64,000 bases of DNA, from contig BGZK01000084.1 of the NCBI GenBank assembly GCA_005406025.1, positions 744,001 to 808,000 of the forward strand. Direction: 5' to 3'. Positions 58,501 to 64,000 of the stretch are shown here, one piece after another (within the stretch, counting starts at the first letter, position 1; each line of letters opens with the position of its first letter). The stretch comes from Eumeta japonica. Its lineage: Eukaryota; Arthropoda; Insecta; Lepidoptera; Psychidae. A program made the translations under genes and the position numbers. The notes beneath the pieces are model-generated. The model searched no databases. It worked only from the letters and a program-made list of their open reading frames with translations, and had not been told where the DNA came from.

Positions 58501-60154
58501 AAATAAAAATCACTAAGGACAAGGTCAAGTGAATGAGGAGGATGCTCAAATATGTCATAGCCAGCATCTCAAATTACAGCCATAACAATGGCAAACTTGT
58601 TAGCAGAGGCATTAACTATATGGAACAAAACATTGTTAGCTAGTTTGCCTTGCGTTTTATTCAAATTTCCTTATGCATTTTTTATTTGTTATACATATAA
58701 AAATCCTGTAACAGTAGCTCCACAGTTGATATATTCTATCATAACCACCTCTTACTATTCAAGAGTTTATACGTCATATTCCTACTTTATACTGAATGCA
58801 CCTTGTACCCAAAAAAATCAAACTCAGGAATTCATGGTGTGATCAGTAATATAGACAAGGAATTCATAAAGTTAACAAAACATGGTATTAATCACTACAT
58901 GCATTTTACTTTTGAAACACATTTTTTCCTTTTTAACATAAAAGATAAAAAGGAGAATTATGGTGCCACACACTACGCTAGTCATTAGAGTCGACACACT
59001 ACAACAAAATCATCTCACAGGATTCCATATACCATTTTAAGGATTGAGCCACCATTTTCTATGTAACAACCCATTACAAATTCTGTTATAATATGCTACA
59101 AAGCAACATAAAAATAACAATTACATGTTTTTTTTTTTCACTTCGGCCATGCTACTGATGTGACTGTGACACTCACACATTAGACCAACTTAAACTTAGC
59201 TCGTTGTCTTATTACTTATGTAATTCTTAAATATTAGGGATTTGCATTAAATACTTACAAATTCAACATCAGCAGAGCCAGGACCAACATCTGCTTTCTT
59301 ATCATGTGTTGGTGGTGCAGCTGGAGTGCGGCGATAAGCCGAACGATCTTCAGCAGACCTTGCCGGGGCATCAGGCCGACCAGCTGCTCCTCGTCGCACA
59401 GGGTCAATGCGAACTGATCGTTTTAATGTTGCAGGGACAATTTCAGGTGGTAAGTGCAAGAATATACGTAGATATTCAATTCCCTCATTAGTTAAATACC
59501 TGAAATTTGTCATTTAAAATGTTTTATTTAATTAATGTACTTGTATGATCTGTTTGAGTATAGTATTATTTCTACCAAATTCTCAGGTTCATATGTTAAG
59601 ACTCCAGTGATTTAGATTTTCTGTGATTAAGATTAAGGTCACAGTGGCAATGCAAAATATGAGCAACGAAATGAAGAAGAATCCGTTTAACTAGTTTTTT
59701 CTTTTTCTGGATGGTGATCATCAGACCAAATTCAATTCCATACATACCACAATAATACAAAGTAATACTATATAGCTTAGTAAAGAAGCATAAGAAAAAT
59801 TTGGTAACTGTGTCATTCTATTATCTAGCATCTTATTATAATAAAAACACTATATACTAAAATCAGAAAATATTGTCATAATTACTGCATAACACTGCCA
59901 CAATAAATTAACTTCTCGTAACTGTTTACATTAACAGTAACTATTTATACTCACCAATAAAAATGTCTCCAAGCAAATTGCTCTTTAACATAACCCCTCG
60001 ATTTCAGTGATTGCATAGCTTTTATTACTTGAAGGTTAGGTATTTTTTCAAGATCAGGATGTTTAGGAGCATGATAATCCTTCTTAGCTACCATAACACC
60101 CTCTTTGAATAAGTATTCATATATAGCAACACGATTCTGCTTAGGCATCAACAT
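55543..60154 (-). CDS. RpS10: 40S ribosomal protein S10 (eS10), 157 aa
   Basis: Three coding exons: 60154-59955, 59499-59259, 55575-55543 (stop TGA). They total 474 nt in consistent phase. The protein starts [20 protein letters not shown] and continues [39 protein letters not shown] and [20 protein letters not shown] (the S10/plectin domain, residues about 3-95). It ends in a charged tail and [10 protein letters not shown], the Gly/Arg end typical of S10. It is a component of the small ribosomal subunit near the mRNA entry/40S beak. The start is fixed by a splice acceptor 13 bases upstream (TTTTCCAG), implying a non-coding first exon not located here. Unusually, the last coding exon is only 11 codons and lies beyond a 3.7-kb intron holding transposon relics. 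Confidence 0.97.
56085..56180 (+). repeat. Dispersed coding-like repeat, copy 3
   Basis: TTTTTGTTACAGTTACTTTG, then a frame reading [19 protein letters not shown] and NQFHL. It matches the copies at 16.2 and 16.5 kb. The DNA just before it (56015-56065) is GC-rich. It lies inside RpS10 intron 2, antisense. Confidence 0.7.
56410..58255. other. AT-rich RpS10 intron, nothing recognised
   Basis: A minus-strand ORF at 56830-56501 (109 aa) has no domain and an AT-driven composition. No other signal was seen. Confidence 0.5.
58260..58830 (-). mobile_element. Mariner-family transposase relic
   Basis: On the minus strand, in shifting frames: [32 protein letters not shown] (the 'HHDNA' region), [20 protein letters not shown] (the 'HPPYSPDLAPSDF' third-Asp block) and [16 protein letters not shown]. 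The order matches the C-terminal two thirds of a mariner-like transposase. The N-terminal part and terminal repeats were not found. It lies in RpS10 intron 2, same strand as the gene. Confidence 0.75.
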
Positions 60155-60167
60155 TTTGTATCCTTAT

Positions 60168-60672
60168 CTGGAAAACAACAATGTTCTCAATATATTAACA
60201 AGACATGAACATTAAAATGACAAATAAAAACGAGAACTTCTTATCTAACAAATTTATAGACGCACAGAATATTTTTGAATAGTTAAAACAAAAAGATCAC
60301 ATTAATTATTTTAGATATAAAATAATCGAATTAACTCCTGCCTCTCGAGACTAAAAAGAAATACATAGGGGTTATTGACAAAGACAACCGTCAGATCACA
60401 GAACAATAACATACTAATGTAAAATGGATTGAATATTGACTTGTCGCCTATATAGCAATAATAATTGTATCTTAATATACTATTTAATTAGATATTGAAT
60501 ATTTAAACATTATTTAATTATTTAAAACATTCATTATAAAGAAAAATACTTTTACTTAGTAATCTTTATAAACAAATTGAAATATTGTTCCTTGGTAAGC
60601 GCAACACTCGAGAAAGGCTGGATAATTTGGTAAATTTATTTTTTAAATGTCCGTATTAGTCGGAATATTGTT
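60168..60672. other. 5' flank of RpS10, no further gene
   Basis: It should contain the non-coding first exon and promoter of RpS10. A pyrimidine run CCTTTCTCG on the minus strand near 60610 is a conceivable TOP-type start, but no donor could be tied to it. Confidence 0.35.
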
Positions 60673-60677
60673 AATAG

Positions 60678-62691
60678 TGTAGAGTATATGTGGGTAGGAT
60701 AAGGATAGGTATAATGTGGGAGTATATATTTTTAGACGATATTAAAATATCGTCTAAAAATATACATATTCCTTCTATGCCGGCCAGAATTCGTTCCATT
60801 GTTTTTTGAAATATCGCAGGCGCTGACGATAACCCAAAAACCAGTCGTGTAAATTGGAAAAGACCGCGGTGCGTGTTGATGCAAGTGAGCGGCTGCAGGT
60901 CCTCAGTCAGTTCGAGTTGCATATACGCCATCGATAAGTCGAGCTTGCTAAACTCCTTGCCTTCATGTAGGCGTGCGAATAATTCCTCTATGCGTGGTAG
61001 CGGATACCTATCGATGTGCAGCACTTTATTCAGAGTGACCGGTAATCGCCGCACACGCGCACCGTACCGTCCGACTTTAATACCGGTGTGATAGGGTTGC
61101 GTAATCAGGTAATTTACGCTTTTCAAAATACCCGTTTCGATCAATTTATCTAACGCTTCGTCTACTTTCGGTTTTAATGCAAACGGGACCGGTCGCGGTT
61201 TGAAAAAATAGGCTTAGCATCGGGCTTAAGTTGTAACTGAACTTTAAATTTATTTAATTTACCTAATTTATTTGAGAAACGGCCGGAAATGTATTCATTA
61301 ATATTTTCGCTACTGATGTTTCTTCAATTACCGGATTATCTATATATTTCATTTCACTTATACCTAAATTAAATTCTGACATAAAATCACGCCCTAAGAT
61401 AGGCGCGGGCTGGACGTGACAACCATTGTCAATAATATAAAATTTTATTTGTTTCGTGCGCCCTCTGTAGGTAACCGATAGTGAACAACTTCCGCGGGGC
61501 GTTATGGGTGATCCGTCGTAGCAGCGCAAACTACCGTTAATTCGACTTAAGGCTTGGTGTTTGAAGTGGGCGGTATAGAACGTGTTCGACATAGCTGACA
61601 CAGCACTACCACTGTCTACCTCGCATTCGATGCTCAACCGGTTCAGTGTTACGACCACAAACAAAGGCGAACCGTTTACACATTTAATATTATAACATTT
61701 TTTATTACCTTCAACATCTCCCGCAGGCTCTGCCGCCAAATAGTGGGAAGCCCTGGCGTCTCCCTTCTCCCTACACATGCGTCGCAAATGCCCTTTTTCG
61801 CACTTATTACACTTGTAGTTCGCAAATCTACACTCTTTTGCATTGTGATTCGCATTCCCACACGAAACACCGAACACTGGAAGTGCCAACGGCGCGCCTC
61901 GGACGTCGACCGTGCGCCGCCGCCGCCGCTCGACGCGCTCTCCAGTGGCGCACCTTGTCCACCGGTTGCCGTCTTCAACGCGAACACGCCGCCGACCGAG
62001 CTCGCGCCGCCGCTATCCCCGGCCGCTGCGCGCACGCGCGCGCGGACTGGACCAGCTCCATCGCTGCCACGAATGTTATCTTGCCAGCATCTTCCGTGAA
62101 TAAGCGTTCTCTTTCCCTCATCCTGCAGACCGAGGGATAAATCTGTCTCTGAGCATGATGTCTAGCTCACTTTGAAAATTGCAGTAACGGGCGAGTGTGC
62201 GCACCCGCGCTGCCCACCGCCATATCTTCCCAGGCCGCTGTTCCGCGCGGTAGAAGTTATAGCGCTCGGCAAACACGCTCCGCTTAATCATAAAATGGGC
62301 ATCGAAAGGGACACCAAACGCTCATACGGAACCGCATCGAGGTGAATCTGGTGCTACCAGACTTGACGCCACTCGCATTGTGTCTTCGGTGAGCGCCGTA
62401 ATGAAAAAGCGCGCCGACGCCGCTGATTTTGTCGTTCTCGTCCGTTACGCCGTTTGCCACGCAGAACTGGGTGAGCCGCACTTGAAGGCTTCCCAGTCAT
62501 GGCTATGATGGTCAAACGATAGTGACCCACCAAAAGACCTAACGACATTGTGATATCCTTATATCACTTCGTGCACGCACTTTACACTTTATTACAATTT
62601 TCCTCGTCGCCAATTGTTAAGTATGAAAACTACATGTCTGCTTAGTTTCGAGGTTTATTGCAAACTCACTCCTACCCACATATACACTACA
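60678..62691 (-). mobile_element. Rearranged Ty3/gypsy LTR retrotransposon with inverted LTR ends
   Basis: Read on the minus strand from the right: a TG...CA LTR piece (62691-62615) with AATAAA, then TTGGCGACGAGG at the primer-site position, a broken gag (about 62540-62100, with YNFYRAEQRPGKIW), zinc-knuckle residues (KCNKCEKGHLRRMC), an aspartic protease motif (ECEVDSGSAVSAMS, about 61630-61590), and half a reverse transcriptase (ARLHEGKEFSKLDLSMAYMQ, then IFLDDILI). The pol frame stops at a palindrome (60725-60764). The far end, 60678-60699, is an inverted copy of the LTR start at 62691-62670 (21 of 22 bases). AATAG flanks both sides (60673-60677, 62692-62696). RNase H, integrase and a normal second LTR are missing. 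Confidence 0.85.
60725..60764. repeat. Perfect palindrome, 19-bp arms, at the RT break
   Basis: The arm TATATTTTTAGACGATATT, two A, then its exact inverse. It contains the FLDD codons of the reverse transcriptase on the minus strand and marks where the pol sequence ends. Confidence 0.9.
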
Positions 62692-62696
62692 AATAG

Positions 62697-63480
62697 GAAA
62701 AGAAAAATTCTAGAAGTTGCCGGTAAAATTTGAAAATTCAGGAAATACTGATTTCGAAAGATGGAGATAAGTTATTATTTTTTTTATTGTTTGGAATCAA
62801 AAATAAGACCGAGATTGAAATCAATATCGATGGTTACAAAAAATGGAGGAATTCAAGTATATAACAATGATTTTTTCTATAAAAAACCCCTCTTAAAAAA
62901 AAAACACTACCTGAGCGCGGTCCTTCAACGCCTTTCAATCGCTTTTGAAAAAGAAATGTATGATGTTGATTTTTTATTAGATTTTATTGTAAACTAGTTA
63001 ATAAGTAACAGAGAAAATACAAATAAGAACAAAAATGTCATTTTATTTCATTGTATTCGAGCAAATTCTTGGAAGGTACTGCTTTTCTAAGTTAAATATT
63101 TCATTTTTTATTACTGGACACCTTTTTCAATTAGTTATCTCTTCATAAAATTAACAAATTTTATCTACATTTCTAAAATGTATAACAACTATAGGGTCTT
63201 AGTTCAAACTCTATACTAAAAATAAAACTGTTTGCGTCCAGTCGTACGGCGCAGCGAGGCGCGAAAGTGGCGAATCGACGACAGTGGCGCCGTGACGAGT
63301 ACCCTCTTGGCTTCAGAATGTATATTACTGTTCTGTGGTCTGTTGCTTGGAGTTTGTCATGTCGTGGTTTTTGAGTTAGGATTTAAGTTCGAGATATTAA
63401 TGTTTTATTCACCAAATGGAATAATTTACACAATATAATTTAAGATTATTAGAAGACAATTCATATCTTGTATATAAGCC
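62697..63480. other. Upstream of Sf3a2, no other gene
   Basis: AT-rich to about 63220, with a minor ORF at 62761-62997 without a domain. From 63235 to 63320 it is GC-rich (GGCGCAGCGAGGCGCGAAAG) and is the likely promoter and 5' UTR region of the next gene. Confidence 0.45.
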
Positions 63481-63976
63481 ATGGATTTTCAAAATAGACC
63501 TGGTGGCAAAACAGGCGGTGGTGGAGTAGCGTCATGGTCGGAAAGTAACAGGGATCGACGCGAAAGGCTTCGGCAATTGGCTTTAGAGACTATTGACTTA
63601 AACAAGGATCCTTATTTTATGAAAAATCACTTGGGTATTCTTTAGTTTACAAATTCTCCTATAACTTTTTTTATTATTTCACTATATATTTTGATGTTAA
63701 CTCTTGTTTTAGGATCTTATGAATGTAAATTGTGTCTTACATTACACAATAATGAGGGTAGCTATCTAGCTCACACTCAAGGAAAAAAACACCAAGCTAA
63801 TTTAGCGCGTCGCGCTGCCAAGGAAGCTAAAGAGTCGCCTCAACAGCTCGCTCCTGAAAAACCTAGGATAGAACCAAAGAAGTTTGTTAAAATTGGTAGA
63901 CCAGGTTACAGGGTTACTAAGCAAAAAGATCCAGAAACTGGGCAACAAAGCCTACTTTTCCAAGTTGATTACCCAG
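63481..63976 (+). CDS. Sf3a2: Splicing factor 3A subunit 2, N-terminal part (continues beyond the window)
   Basis: Exon 1 is 63481-63634 (MDFQNRPGGKTGGGGVASW, then SESNRDRRERLRQLALETID and KDPYFMKNHLG); the donor G|GTATTC joins exon 2 at 63713-63976 in phase to give HLGSYECKLC. Exon 2 carries a U1-type zinc finger with C56-x2-C59-x12-H72-x5-H78, then RRAAKEAKES and KFVKIGRPGYRVTKQKD, ending at a donor after DYP. This is SF3a66, a U2 snRNP protein that acts in branch-site recognition in the nucleus. The remaining C-terminal part lies outside the window. The zinc finger is intact. Confidence 0.96.
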
Positions 63977-64000
63977 GTATTTTTTGATCTTGTAATAGTG

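Overview
The window is insect nuclear DNA and most probably lepidopteran. It is AT-rich, its genes have many GT-AG introns of 0.1 to 5 kb, and several interspersed repeats look like ones common in moths and butterflies. That last point is recalled, not searched. There are no bacterial-style operons, no CRISPR array, and no rRNA or intact tRNA gene.

Five protein-coding genes can be assembled from exons whose splice sites and phases agree. (1) Minus strand, 14.4 kb to the left edge: an F-spondin-type secreted matrix protein with a Reeler domain, a Spondin_N domain, at least three thrombospondin type-1 repeats and a Kunitz domain; its 3' end is outside the window. (2) Minus strand, 43.3 to 25.2 kb: synembryn/Ric-8, complete, eight coding exons, 555 aa. 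(3) Plus strand, 46.1 to 50.7 kb: NDUFA9 (ND-39), the complex I 39 kDa subunit, complete, seven exons, 399 aa. (4) Minus strand, 60.2 to 55.5 kb: ribosomal protein S10, complete, three coding exons, 157 aa. (5) Plus strand, from 63.5 kb to the right edge: splicing factor 3A subunit 2, first two exons only. These are unrelated housekeeping or developmental genes and do not form a pathway.

Most other recognisable DNA is transposon debris, much of it inside introns. It includes an 8-bp-TSD hAT-like MITE (1.4 kb), a degraded DDE transposase (5.1 kb), a THAP-domain fossil (11 kb), a GGGCGACCC-ended fold-back MITE (19.9 to 20.6 kb), a transposon protein remnant of unknown family (26 kb), a CR1/Jockey-like reverse transcriptase relic (31.8 to 33 kb), a dead mariner (35.6 to 36.6 kb), a 3-kb hAT element with TSD (38.4 to 41.4 kb), two pogo/Tigger-like pieces (42.1 kb and 46.8 to 47.4 kb), a second mariner relic (58.3 to 58.8 kb), and an aberrant Ty3/gypsy insertion (60.7 to 62.7 kb) whose two outer ends are inverted copies of the same LTR end, flanked by a 5-bp duplication. 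Two degenerate tandem arrays (periods about 145 and 130 bp) and several strong hairpins are also present. I found no convincing new multi-gene system. The observations most worth checking are the inverted-ended LTR element, the hairpins (especially the one about 165 bp upstream of the NDUFA9 start), the three-copy coding-like repeat and an orphan coding-like exon at 22.8 kb.
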